DNA from: an uncultured Tolumonas sp.
Lineage (GTDB): Bacteria > Pseudomonadota > Gammaproteobacteria > Enterobacterales > Aeromonadaceae
Assembly: GCF_963676665.1 (NCBI RefSeq)
Contig: NZ_OY781388.1
Location: 1 to 34,531, forward strand
Length of the DNA stretch: 34,531 nucleotides
Direction: 5' to 3'
Every line of letters starts with the position of its first letter. Position 1 is the stretch's first letter. Under the pieces are notes generated by a model that was not told where the DNA came from, did not search any database, and saw only the letters and a program-made list of their open reading frames with translations. Positions 17,057 to 25,482 of this stretch are shown here, piece by piece. The position numbers and the translations under genes were made by a program.

Positions 17057-17088
17057 GCAGTCAGTGTTGCCAAACGAACACTGACTGC
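17057..17088 (+). terminator. Perfect 12-bp inverted repeat after lipA, possible terminator
   Basis: GCAGTCAGTGTT / AACACTGACTGC is a perfect stem with an 8-nt loop, starting 7 bp after the lipA stop. The sequence after it (acgcccttctcg) lacks a proper T run, so it may stabilise the 3' end or act as a weak terminator. Confidence 0.5.
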
Positions 17089-17126
17089 ACGCCCTTCTCG
17101 TGTATTTCCTTGCTTGATCCAGTATT

Positions 17127-17852
17127 ATGATGACGTTTCACTCTTCAACTTGCAGGAATGTCATTGTTTTGTTGACCCGTTTTTTTCACGCTGTCACGAC
17201 TATTTTTACCCCGCGAGTCCGTCAATTTTTGCGGCGGGGTGTGGTCACGTTGGCGGTGATATTGTTTTTGTTGTTATGGCTGGCCAATCAGGTCATTAGC
17301 CAACAACGTCCTTATACCTACGATGACATAGAACAAGTTCCCTATAATCGTGTCGCCGTGGTTTTAGGTACCTCAAAATATTTAGCCAGCGGTGGCCTGA
17401 ACCAATATTTTCAAAACCGGATCGATGCAACTGTCGCACTCTATTTCAGCGGTAAAATTAATCAGGTTATTGTGTCTGGTGATAATGCCACGATGAGTTA
17501 TAACGAACCGCGGGAAATGCGCCGCGAGTTACTAAAACGTGGTATACCGGCTCGCGCTATTTATAGTGATTACGCAGGTTTTCGCACTCTCGATTCTATT
17601 CTACGCGCGCATGGCGTGTTTGGTCAGGCACGATTTACTGTGGTATCTCAACGCTTTCAAAATGAACGCGCGATTTTTCTCGCTCGTCATCACGACTTGG
17701 ATGTAATTGGTTTTAACGCAAAAGATGTGGATGCTTACACCGGGTTTAAGACCCGAATTCGCGAAATATTTGCCCGCCTCTGGTGTTTGGTGGATATCTA
17801 TATCTGGGAGCGTCAGCCGCGCTTCATGGGCGAACAAATTGCGGTGGAATAA
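17127..17852 (+). CDS. sanA: SanA-like inner-membrane protein (DUF218/YdcF fold)
   Basis: SanA affects envelope barrier function (vancomycin exclusion at high temperature in E. coli); its biochemical activity is unknown. One membrane helix at about residues 39-57 is followed by a periplasmic DUF218 domain with VVLGTSKY, the segment QYFQNRID, VSGDNATMSYNEPREMR and DYAGFRTLDSI, and the end YIWERQPRFMG, all matching SanA. The chain is 241 residues (E. coli 239). The first ~20 residues before the helix are unlike E. coli SanA and there is no clear ribosome site at ATG 17127, so the true start may lie downstream. norR follows 58 bp later on the same strand. Confidence 0.85.
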   Translation: MMTFHSSTCRNVIVLLTRFFHAVTTIFTPRVRQFLRRGVVTLAVILFLLLWLANQVISQQRPYTYDDIEQVPYNRVAVVLGTSKYLASGGLNQYFQNRIDATVALYFSGKINQVIVSGDNATMSYNEPREMRRELLKRGIPARAIYSDYAGFRTLDSILRAHGVFGQARFTVVSQRFQNERAIFLARHHDLDVIGFNAKDVDAYTGFKTRIREIFARLWCLVDIYIWERQPRFMGEQIAVE

Positions 17853-17910
17853 ATCGTAAAAACAGGGTATTCATACTCGCCGCCACAATGATGTATTTTG
17901 AGCACAACAA

Positions 17911-19470
17911 ATGCCACTACCAACTCTTGATCACGCCTGGTTACAAATTGCTGTAGGCCTTTCGACCTCCATGCCGGGGGAACTGCAATTTCAACGTCTG
18001 GTACAGGCTATTTGCGACGTATTACCTTGTGATGCTGTGTCCCTGATGCAATTAAACGAAGGAGAACTGGTCCCTGTCGCAGCAATGGGCTTAGCACCAG
18101 AGCTGATTGGCCAACGTTTTTTACCCGCTGAACATCCCCGTTTACAAGCCATCCTGCAGGAACGAGATCCGGTGCGCTTTCCAGCAGATGCTGAATTACC
18201 TGATCCGTTTGATGGCTGGTTAGCCATCGATCGCGAACGTACAGCCGATGTGCATTCCTGCATGGGCTGTAGTTTGTATGTCGATCGCCAACTGGTCGGC
18301 GTTTTAACGCTGGATGCGTTGGCACCAGGACGCTTTGATGATGTGGATGATATGACAGTAGCGGCATTTGCCGCACTGGCCGCTGCCACTTTACGTAACG
18401 TTGCCCTGATCCGCGCACTGGAACACAGCCGGGCACAGCAACAAGAGCTGGCGCAAGAGTTAGTCCGCGATGCCCGTCGTCGCGAAGGGGAACTGATCGG
18501 TAACAGTGCCCAAATGCGCAAATTACGCGAAGAGATTGATATCGTCGCCAACACTGATCTGGCGGTCTTGATCACTGGCGAAACCGGCACCGGCAAAGAG
18601 TTGGTTGCCCGCACACTACATGCCCACTCCCGCCGCAGCGAACAAGCATTAGTGCATGTAAACTGTGCCGCTCTGCCAGAGCAGATCGCCGAAAGTGAAT
18701 TATTTGGCCATGTCAAAGGTGCCTTTACCGGTGCCGTCAGTCATCGGGCAGGAAAATTTGAACTCGCGGATGGCGGTACCCTGTTTCTGGACGAAATTGG
18801 TGAGTTACCGCTGAGTTTACAAGCCAAATTATTACGCGCCTTACAGCAAGGTGAGATCCAACGTGTTGGGGCGGATAAGTTGTTACGCGTCAATGTGCGC
18901 CTCATTGCGGCTACCAACCGCGATCTGGAACAAGAAGTGGCTGAAGGGCGTTTCCGTAGTGACCTCTACCACCGCCTCAAAGTCTATCCGATTGCCGTAC
19001 CACCACTGCGAGCACACCGCGCGGATCTGGACACCTTAAGCAGTTATTTTCTCGATCAGGCCAGAAGTCGTCTTGGTTTACGGCAGATTGGTTTGCACCC
19101 GCAGGCATTACAAGCGATGCATGCCTATGACTGGCCCGGTAACGTGCGAGAAATGGAGCATCTATTAATGCGCGCCAGCCTGAAAGCCACTCGACATAAA
19201 GAAGGCCGGCCACTTATTTTGGCCGAACATCTGGATCTGCCGATCCCGATAGCGTCCGAGACCGAAACTATCTCTCAGCATCAAAATGAACAAACGCCCC
19301 CCATTGATGCTCAGCTGGGTTTGCGGGATGCGGTCGATAATTATCAGCAGCAGTTGATCCAACAAGTGCTGAATTCGCACCAAGGTAATTGGTCGGCTAC
19401 CGCACGCCAGCTCAAAGTGGATCGGGCCAACCTCAACCGATTAGCACAACGCTTAGGTATAAAAATCTGA
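17911..19470 (+). CDS. norR: NorR, nitric-oxide-responsive sigma-54 activator
   Basis: An enhancer-binding protein that senses NO through a non-haem iron in its GAF domain and then activates sigma-54 promoters. The GAF part contains DPFDGWLAID and VHSCMGCSLYVDRQLVGVL; His115 and Cys117 correspond to the NO-site region His111/Cys113 of E. coli NorR. The AAA+ domain has Walker A GETGTGKE (223-230) and the sigma-54 contact loop GAFTGA (270-275). A Fis-type helix-turn-helix closes the chain (GNWSATARQLKVDRANLNRL). The length of 519 is slightly above E. coli (504). The usual targets norV/norW are not next to it: sanA lies upstream on the same strand and a c-di-GMP gene downstream. No convincing -24/-12 promoter was found nearby. 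Confidence 0.92.
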   Translation: MPLPTLDHAWLQIAVGLSTSMPGELQFQRLVQAICDVLPCDAVSLMQLNEGELVPVAAMGLAPELIGQRFLPAEHPRLQAILQERDPVRFPADAELPDPFDGWLAIDRERTADVHSCMGCSLYVDRQLVGVLTLDALAPGRFDDVDDMTVAAFAALAAATLRNVALIRALEHSRAQQQELAQELVRDARRREGELIGNSAQMRKLREEIDIVANTDLAVLITGETGTGKELVARTLHAHSRRSEQALVHVNCAALPEQIAESELFGHVKGAFTGAVSHRAGKFELADGGTLFLDEIGELPLSLQAKLLRALQQGEIQRVGADKLLRVNVRLIAATNRDLEQEVAEGRFRSDLYHRLKVYPIAVPPLRAHRADLDTLSSYFLDQARSRLGLRQIGLHPQALQAMHAYDWPGNVREMEHLLMRASLKATRHKEGRPLILAEHLDLPIPIASETETISQHQNEQTPPIDAQLGLRDAVDNYQQQLIQQVLNSHQGNWSATARQLKVDRANLNRLAQRLGIKI

Positions 19471-19529
19471 TCTTATTCATGAAAATGAATGTTAAGACAG
19501 GCCAGCTTCATTTTGCTCCGACCATATGA

Positions 19530-19558
19530 TTGGCGAATGACGTTAGGGCTGTTACACT
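19530..19558 (+). promoter_or_regulatory. Candidate promoter for the riboswitch leader
   Basis: TTGGCG (19530-19535) and TACACT (19553-19558) are 17 bp apart, and TG one base before the -10 makes an extended -10 (TGTTACACT). Transcription would begin near 19565, about 17 bases before the riboswitch. Confidence 0.45.
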
Positions 19559-19581
19559 TAATTCAGATTAAATAAATGTAA

Positions 19582-19668
19582 AAGGCAAACTGCACCGAAA
19601 GGTCAGGACGCAAAGCTTCCGGTCTAACATCAATGCATAAGATTGATCACGATAGCGGAGTTGCCATC
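19582..19668 (+). promoter_or_regulatory. Cyclic di-GMP-I (GEMM-I) riboswitch
   Basis: The RNA closely follows the c-di-GMP-I aptamer: P1 closed by GGCAA (19584-19588) with TTGCC (19661-19665); a P2 hairpin with GAAA tetraloop (ACC-GAAA-GGT); the conserved AGGACGCAAAGCTTCCGG core holding the tetraloop receptor; a P3 hairpin (ATCAAT/ATTGAT); and the closing GATAGCGGAGTTGCC. It sits in the 306-bp leader before a GGDEF-EAL gene and should bind c-di-GMP to control that gene. The match to the Vc2-type consensus from Vibrio cholerae is strong; the direction of control (on or off) is not evident. Confidence 0.93.
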
Positions 19669-19675
19669 TATTCTT

Positions 19676-19738
19676 ATATATACCCTTAGTTTGTATATAT
19701 TCCGGCTCTCGCATTCGTCAGAAGAGCCAAATGGCAAT
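19676..19738 (+). promoter_or_regulatory. Probable expression platform of the c-di-GMP riboswitch
   Basis: Between the aptamer and the gene are an AT hairpin (ATATATAC / GTATATAT, 19676-19700) and a hairpin GGCTCT / AGAGCC (19704-19728). ATGGCAA at 19731-19737 is exactly complementary to TTGCCAT at 19661-19667, the 3' strand of aptamer helix P1, so a competing fold that breaks P1 is possible. No long T run marks a clear terminator. Confidence 0.5.
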
Positions 19739-19776
19739 ATTTTGTGTGACTGTCCAGCGGTATGTTAATCATCTGA

Positions 19777-22569
19777 ATGGAGTCTCTCAGGTTGCTCTCG
19801 ATAAAAAATATCAAGCTGTCCACACGAACGGCATTATTATTTGGGTGTGGTCTCTTACTCATTATCAGTCTGAGCATATCGCTGACCTGGTTTTTTTTCT
19901 TACGCGAAATCAATACGCTGGAACTGCGTGCCACCATTGAAACTAATCAACAGGCACAACAAACCATTCAGATCAAACTCAATGATATGGCGCAACGCAC
20001 CGGAGATTGGGCATTCTGGGATGAAACTTACAAACTAACCACACAAGGTGATGCGGGTTATCACGAACGGAATTTGAACACCGATTCATTAAAAATCAAT
20101 GATGTTGATCTCATGGTATTTTTATCTCGTGCCGGCGATTATGTTGATGGCGCACATCTCAATGCCGCACAAAATCGTTCCGATCCAGTAAATCCGCTGT
20201 TATTACAGGAGTTGTTATCTGCTCATGGGATCGGGCAGCAATTTAATCTGTTACTGCATTCTGCCCATCCAGAGCTAAAACCCGTTTCGGGCGTTATCTC
20301 GTTATGGGGCGATCCAATGCTGATCACATTAACGCCTGTCACACCCAGTAATATGAGTAATGACGTGGGTGGTTGGATGATCTGGGGCAAACGTATTCAT
20401 CTGTTTTTCCCGGAACGCTATAAGCGTGTTTTAGTTAATGACACACAACTGATTAATCTTGAGCCGATGAGCTTACCGCAGAAAATCCACGCGGCGTTGT
20501 TCCAACAAAATATCAGTTATGCCGATCAGCTTTCTGATGAACAGATTTCTGTATTCAGTGTTCTACAAGACATCAATCAGCAACCTGCCGCGATCATAAA
20601 AATCACCGCCCCCAGAGAATATTATCAAAGTGGGAAAAGTGCGTTGTATCTGTTGGCCTTTTCCTGTCTGTTATGCGGCATTGTAATTAGTTTGCTTTTC
20701 TTCCGTGAACTGCGGCGCAGTCTGGGTGAACGACTACATATGCTGGAAGATGGCTTGAAACGTTTGGCACAAGACGATTTCACCGAACTATTGCATACCG
20801 ATGATGGCAAAGATGAGATCTCAATGGTCAGCCAGGTTGTTAACAAGTTACTGACTACCAAAATGGCGACCAACGACGCGCTCGAAGAGATAGAAAATAA
20901 ATTCTCCGTTATTTATGAAAATGCCAATCAACCCATGCTGATTGCCTATGACAAACGCGTATTAAGCACTAATCAGGCTGCGGCCAGCATGCTGGGCTAT
21001 GACAGCGTGGGCGATTTGATCGGCCGGCATATGGATAATCTGCTGCATGTTTCCGGCAAACATACTTCTGGTAGTGATCTGTTCTATCAGCAAGTTAACG
21101 AAGGTGAATATAGTTTCGAATGGGATATCGTCGGTCATCTCGGCTGGTTAGTACCTTGTGAATTGGATATCACCCCGATCGATCATCATGGTCAACAAGC
21201 CCTGCTGGTTTGTATGAATGATATTTCTGAACGTCGTGTGCACGAAAATAAGATCCGACGTTTGGTGTTTAATGATTCCCTGACCGGTCTCTTTAACCGC
21301 TATGCGCTGCTTCAACGTATGCAACCCGTACTGGAGCAGTTGCCGGAAGGTGGACGGTTTGCTTTACTGTATATCAATCTGGATCGTTTCCGCGCGATCA
21401 ACGACACCTTCGGCCATGATGTGGGTGACGGCGTGATCAGAACCGTCGCCTTACGTCTCAGTATGCAGTGTGAAACACTGACTTTGGCACGTATTGCTGG
21501 TGATGAATTCATCATCTTTATTCCCGAGATTTCTAATAGCTATCAGCCTGTACGCTTAAGCCATGAGATCCAACGCTTATTGCTGCAACCGCTGATCATC
21601 GATGGCGTATCGCTGGAAGTCTCCACCACCATCAGCGTGATCATTGGCGGTAAAGAATATACTTCCGTTGAAGATGTGCTGCGTTGTGCCGATTTCGCCA
21701 TGGGCCGGGCTAAAAAACAGAATAAGCGCATTCAGGTTTTCAGCCATCGCATGTACATGGAAGCCATTGAAACACTCGCAATTCAACGTGACCTGCCCTC
21801 CGCGATCCGGAATCGGCAAATCAAACCGGTATTCCAGCCTATTGTCTCGTGCATTACTGGGGAAATAGTGGGTTTTGAAGCCTTGGCGCGTTGGCAACAT
21901 GCCGAGTTAGGTGCTATTTCTCCAGCCCGTTTTATCCCGATGGCGGAAGAAAGCAACCTGATTGTCGAACTCGGTGAGCAAGTATTGACACAATCTTGTC
22001 AGTTTATTCAACGCTTTAATGAGATGCGAGCTGAGCAACAACAACCGCAATTATCGGTTCATGTGAACTTTTCTGCACATCACTTCTCCAGCTCAACGTT
22101 ATTGGAAAATCTACGCACTACATTGCAAGAAAGCAGGTTGTCCCCCCAACATCTGGTCATTGAAATCACCGAAAGCATGCTGATTGAACGTCCGAACGAA
22201 TCAGTTAAACGTATGGAGCAGATCAAACAACTGGGCGTGGGTCTGGCTCTGGATGATTTTGGTACCGGTTATTCGGCGTTGAATACGCTTTGCCAGTATC
22301 CGTTAGATATCGTGAAACTGGATCGCAGTTTTGTATTGCGTCTGATGGATGGTCAACAAGGGGAAGTGCTGGTGCGCGCCATTGTGAATATGGCCAGAGA
22401 TTTGAAACTGGCGATGGTAGCAGAGGGCGTGGAAACACATGAGCAAATGTTGAAAATCAAAGCGTTGGGTGTGGAAGAGATCCAAGGATTTTATTATTAC
22501 CGACCCATGCCAGCGGCAGATATTTTCGCTTTAGCGGATACGAAACTGAGTATTGAGGTTTGTTCTTAG
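19777..22569 (+). CDS. Membrane CHASE4-HAMP-PAS-GGDEF-EAL cyclic-di-GMP enzyme
   Basis: A 930-residue inner-membrane signalling protein. TM1 is at about 18-42; a periplasmic CHASE4 sensor follows (WAFWDETYKL at 78-87); TM2 at 289-309; a HAMP-like linker (310-362); a PAS domain (about 372-490); GGDEF (500-660) with the signature changed to AGDEF (574-578); and EAL (670-925). The EAL side looks catalytically complete: FEALARW (Glu701), VNFSAHHF, EITES, DDFGTGYS, KLDRSF and EGVETHEQ. AGDEF variants can be active, so the net activity could be synthesis or breakdown; phosphodiesterase is the safer call. ATG 19777 has no ribosome site; an in-frame TTG at 19792 with GGAG 9 nt before it may be the real start. 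It lies behind a c-di-GMP riboswitch and ends at a shared terminator. Confidence 0.93.
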   Translation: MESLRLLSIKNIKLSTRTALLFGCGLLLIISLSISLTWFFFLREINTLELRATIETNQQAQQTIQIKLNDMAQRTGDWAFWDETYKLTTQGDAGYHERNLNTDSLKINDVDLMVFLSRAGDYVDGAHLNAAQNRSDPVNPLLLQELLSAHGIGQQFNLLLHSAHPELKPVSGVISLWGDPMLITLTPVTPSNMSNDVGGWMIWGKRIHLFFPERYKRVLVNDTQLINLEPMSLPQKIHAALFQQNISYADQLSDEQISVFSVLQDINQQPAAIIKITAPREYYQSGKSALYLLAFSCLLCGIVISLLFFRELRRSLGERLHMLEDGLKRLAQDDFTELLHTDDGKDEISMVSQVVNKLLTTKMATNDALEEIENKFSVIYENANQPMLIAYDKRVLSTNQAAASMLGYDSVGDLIGRHMDNLLHVSGKHTSGSDLFYQQVNEGEYSFEWDIVGHLGWLVPCELDITPIDHHGQQALLVCMNDISERRVHENKIRRLVFNDSLTGLFNRYALLQRMQPVLEQLPEGGRFALLYINLDRFRAINDTFGHDVGDGVIRTVALRLSMQCETLTLARIAGDEFIIFIPEISNSYQPVRLSHEIQRLLLQPLIIDGVSLEVSTTISVIIGGKEYTSVEDVLRCADFAMGRAKKQNKRIQVFSHRMYMEAIETLAIQRDLPSAIRNRQIKPVFQPIVSCITGEIVGFEALARWQHAELGAISPARFIPMAEESNLIVELGEQVLTQSCQFIQRFNEMRAEQQQPQLSVHVNFSAHHFSSSTLLENLRTTLQESRLSPQHLVIEITESMLIERPNESVKRMEQIKQLGVGLALDDFGTGYSALNTLCQYPLDIVKLDRSFVLRLMDGQQGEVLVRAIVNMARDLKLAMVAEGVETHEQMLKIKALGVEEIQGFYYYRPMPAADIFALADTKLSIEVCS

Positions 22570-22621
22570 TTAATAATTTGCAGAGTCTACCAACTTTAGT
22601 ATTTTGCAAACCTAGAAAGTA

Positions 22622-22646
22622 AAAACCCCGCCGAAGCGGGGTTTAT
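22622..22646. terminator. Bidirectional terminator between the GGDEF-EAL gene and yjbH
   Basis: AAACCCCGC-cgaa-GCGGGGTTT is a perfect 9-bp stem with a stable tetraloop. A run of five A on the left gives a U tract on the minus strand, where it directly follows the yjbH stop; TTTATCATC follows on the plus strand. It probably ends both convergent transcripts. Confidence 0.9.
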
Positions 22647-22648
22647 CA

Positions 22649-24742
22649 TCATTCTGTGTCTGTTACATCATAAAGATGGTAGCGACGATTAAGCATTTGA
22701 CCACCATCTCGAGTGAGCGGGATCCAGCTGATTGTTGATGATCGCACTGTTGGTTTAGCTAACATCAGATCAAGTGGAATTGAAACATACACACCTTTGG
22801 TGAAGCTGCCTTCACCATAAGCGGTTGCTGATACATTAGTGACTGTCGCAAATGCGCCAACAATAACCCCACTGTCAAAACGACGGGAAAGATCAATCGT
22901 TGTGCCATAGTCTTTCGCCAGATAACGGCCAACACTAACCTTAGCCAATACATCGCTGTCCAGTGGTAAGTGCCAGTAAGCTGTCAGATGACCGGTTGCT
23001 GTAGAATAATCTTCCAGTTTCAGCGTGTTATCCCAGTCACGTTGGCGCACATAGTTTGCATCCAAACCTAATGCCCAGTTACGAGCGAAAGGACGATACA
23101 GCACTTCACTACCGGCACCGGCGTACATCATTTCAAGATAACCGGTATAAGCCTGAGCATACCAATCCGGTGCCAACGTACGCATTTCAGTCAGCTGTAA
23201 ATTGTTCAACAACACGTTTGACGATGATGCGTATTCACGAATATGCGTGCGTACACGTGGTATGGCTCCTGAGTCTGCAGGCGGTGCGGTGAAGTTAAAG
23301 CGATCGTAGTTATCCACTGCATTGACATAGACTGTACTGTCTGTGGAAAAATGCTCGTTCCAATGCCAATTAGTATTCGCATTCACCCCGAGCTGATACA
23401 TATAGAATGATTCAGGCCCACCAATCGATTGTGTCAAACTCGGCGATAAAGAGAAGTCCAGTGGTGAAGCAGGTGCTTGATAAAGCGTATCCACGCTGCT
23501 CAAGGCTGGGCGGACGTCTTGTGCATACACTGGTGGCTGCTCACCCAAAATAGCCCCGGCTTTAGCTTTCCGGAATGCAGCAAGATCAATATCCTGCGCC
23601 TTAACTGGCATATTCTGGCTTTCCTGCTGAATGTGTAATGACGTTACACTCGGATCAGCCTGATTCACCAGAATAGCGGCAGCACGATCAGTGGCTTGCT
23701 GCGAGTCGCGGTATTTCTGCTGCTCACCGGTCATCACCAACGTATCAGACTGCTGTTTGATACTGACATGCTGATAACCTGCATTGCTCTCCAGTTTCTG
23801 AGCCACAGATGACCATTCAGTCTTGTTCGCTTTATCTTTACCTTCGACTGACACCGGCTCCGGTGCAGGGTCAGCATAGTGAATCGGGCGCCACTGATTA
23901 AAATTCGTGCGCAGCGTAAAACCCCACATAAATGTGTTGCCTCGCTCATAACTCAGATGCATCTCCAACGGTTCCGACACGCGGTAGACAGCACCGACAT
24001 TAAACGGCGAGTCTTGCGGAATAACGCCAGCAAATTCATGACTGTAATCGTTACTGTCGTATTCCAGCTTAAAGCGCAGCGGTTCCCATGGCGTCTGATA
24101 TTCAATGCCACCAAAAAGTGCCGCAGGCCCATGAAGCATTTTGTTCACTTCAAACTTGCCACCACGCCCGGAGAAATCACTGCTCCGGTAACACCAGGTG
24201 TCGCTCATCTTACAAAACGGGTTGGTGATATTGCCGCTTTCGGCCATATTGCCCCAGCCCATTCCCATCGTAAAATCAAATGGCCCGACACGTTTACTGG
24301 CAGCCAGATATTCACTGTCAAATAAGCCGGTGCCGGTAAAATCACGCACACCAACCGACACTTGTGGTAACCAGCGCGACTCTTGCCACAAACGCGCTTT
24401 CATATCGATGCCTTTGTCTTTCTGACTCTGATTACCACTGAAATCAGAGTCGCCACTATATAAGCGCGTACGGGTATCGGTGTAACGCAAGGTGGTTTCT
24501 AACCACTCGAACGGCTGCACAGACACAGACCAGCGACGATATTGATCATTATCGCGGTAATTGGCACTGAACTCGCCAACATCCGACATGCGGGCAGTCG
24601 GCATTTGTAATAAACCGACACCACCAAAATCACTTTGTGATACAGAAGAAGGGGTTATGGTCTGGCTGACATTCGCCGCAAAGAGGGCACTACTCACCAG
24701 ACTCAGACTATATAACCAGTTAGCTGATTTAAGACTCATCAT
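22649..24742 (-). CDS. yjbH: YjbH/GfcD family outer-membrane exopolysaccharide protein
   Basis: A 697-residue exported protein of the YjbH (DUF940) family, tied to exopolysaccharide or group 4 capsule secretion. The signal peptide ends near ALFAANVS. The next part holds SDFGGVGLLQMPTARM, a motif of the family, and the sequence has alternating aromatic and polar residues as expected for an outer-membrane beta-barrel (for example LEYDSNDYS and LSYERGNTFMWGF). A lipobox is not seen, although many relatives are called lipoproteins. The start overlaps the yjbG stop by four bases (ATGA), and the stop is followed by a strong terminator, so it is the last gene of yjbEFGH. Confidence 0.88.
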   Translation of the reverse strand: MMSLKSANWLYSLSLVSSALFAANVSQTITPSSVSQSDFGGVGLLQMPTARMSDVGEFSANYRDNDQYRRWSVSVQPFEWLETTLRYTDTRTRLYSGDSDFSGNQSQKDKGIDMKARLWQESRWLPQVSVGVRDFTGTGLFDSEYLAASKRVGPFDFTMGMGWGNMAESGNITNPFCKMSDTWCYRSSDFSGRGGKFEVNKMLHGPAALFGGIEYQTPWEPLRFKLEYDSNDYSHEFAGVIPQDSPFNVGAVYRVSEPLEMHLSYERGNTFMWGFTLRTNFNQWRPIHYADPAPEPVSVEGKDKANKTEWSSVAQKLESNAGYQHVSIKQQSDTLVMTGEQQKYRDSQQATDRAAAILVNQADPSVTSLHIQQESQNMPVKAQDIDLAAFRKAKAGAILGEQPPVYAQDVRPALSSVDTLYQAPASPLDFSLSPSLTQSIGGPESFYMYQLGVNANTNWHWNEHFSTDSTVYVNAVDNYDRFNFTAPPADSGAIPRVRTHIREYASSSNVLLNNLQLTEMRTLAPDWYAQAYTGYLEMMYAGAGSEVLYRPFARNWALGLDANYVRQRDWDNTLKLEDYSTATGHLTAYWHLPLDSDVLAKVSVGRYLAKDYGTTIDLSRRFDSGVIVGAFATVTNVSATAYGEGSFTKGVYVSIPLDLMLAKPTVRSSTISWIPLTRDGGQMLNRRYHLYDVTDTE

Positions 24743-25482
24743 TGAGGTATCCGGTTAGCGAGATAAGAGACAATTTGTTCATTCAGGTTAAGCATATCAT
24801 CAGGTAACAATGCAGTATCAAACCCGACAAAAATCACGGAACCCGGCGACGGCTCGGCATTAACCCGATTCCATAAAGCAACCGGCACCTTGCGCCACTG
24901 GCCTTCTGGGGCCATCAGATAGACAAAATCTTTTTCTGCGCCAGTCTGATAGTGCGCATCGGCCAGATAATCAGCCAACTGAGAACCTTCATGAATCGAT
25001 AAGATCTGGCTGCCCGCTAACCCAGCAAGCTGCACCTTAAAGGCATAGGGTGTCAGATAGAGCGTATAACTCCCCTCTAACTTAGGGTCAAACTCTGGTC
25101 GTAATTGAACCCAGTCCGGGTCAAGTTTCGCCGCAATTCGTTTAGCTACCGGCACTTGTGAAACCAGCGTTACGATTTGCTGCACAGACTGCACTAAGGC
25201 TGGCTTATCCTGCCACTGCAGTTCCAGACTATGCAGATTTTGCAATAAAGCCGTTTGGGCTGCTTTCAGTGATTGATCTGGTGCTGTGCGGGCTATCAAT
25301 GCAGATGACCAATCAGCATCAGGAGAAAAATGCAGCGCAGCATAAGCCTCAGACAAGGGGCTACGCTCAGGCACCGTGACCGACTCGATTTTTCCAGCGT
25401 AATGTAATGTCAATTCGGCTGCCGACAGAGAAAAAGCACTGCAAGCTAGCAATAAAAGTAAACCAGCTGAGTTACGTGTCAT
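24739..25482 (-). CDS. yjbG: YjbG/GfcC family periplasmic exopolysaccharide protein
   Basis: A 247-residue secreted protein with a clear signal peptide (MTRNSAGLLLLLACSAFSLSAA). Later segments (TLYLTPYAFKVQLAGLAG, and FVGFDTALLPDDMLNLNEQI near the end) fit GfcC/YjbG, a periplasmic protein of capsule or exopolysaccharide export with a Wza-like domain. Both ends overlap neighbours by ATGA, so translation with yjbF and yjbH is probably coupled. Assignment rests partly on operon position. Confidence 0.85.
   Translation of the reverse strand: MTRNSAGLLLLLACSAFSLSAAELTLHYAGKIESVTVPERSPLSEAYAALHFSPDADWSSALIARTAPDQSLKAAQTALLQNLHSLELQWQDKPALVQSVQQIVTLVSQVPVAKRIAAKLDPDWVQLRPEFDPKLEGSYTLYLTPYAFKVQLAGLAGSQILSIHEGSQLADYLADAHYQTGAEKDFVYLMAPEGQWRKVPVALWNRVNAEPSPGSVIFVGFDTALLPDDMLNLNEQIVSYLANRIPQ

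Noticed and set aside
17991-18716. 241-codon minus-strand frame inside norR
   Set aside because: It is the antisense of a well-supported regulator gene, with Ser/Arg/Cys-rich composition typical of shadow frames.
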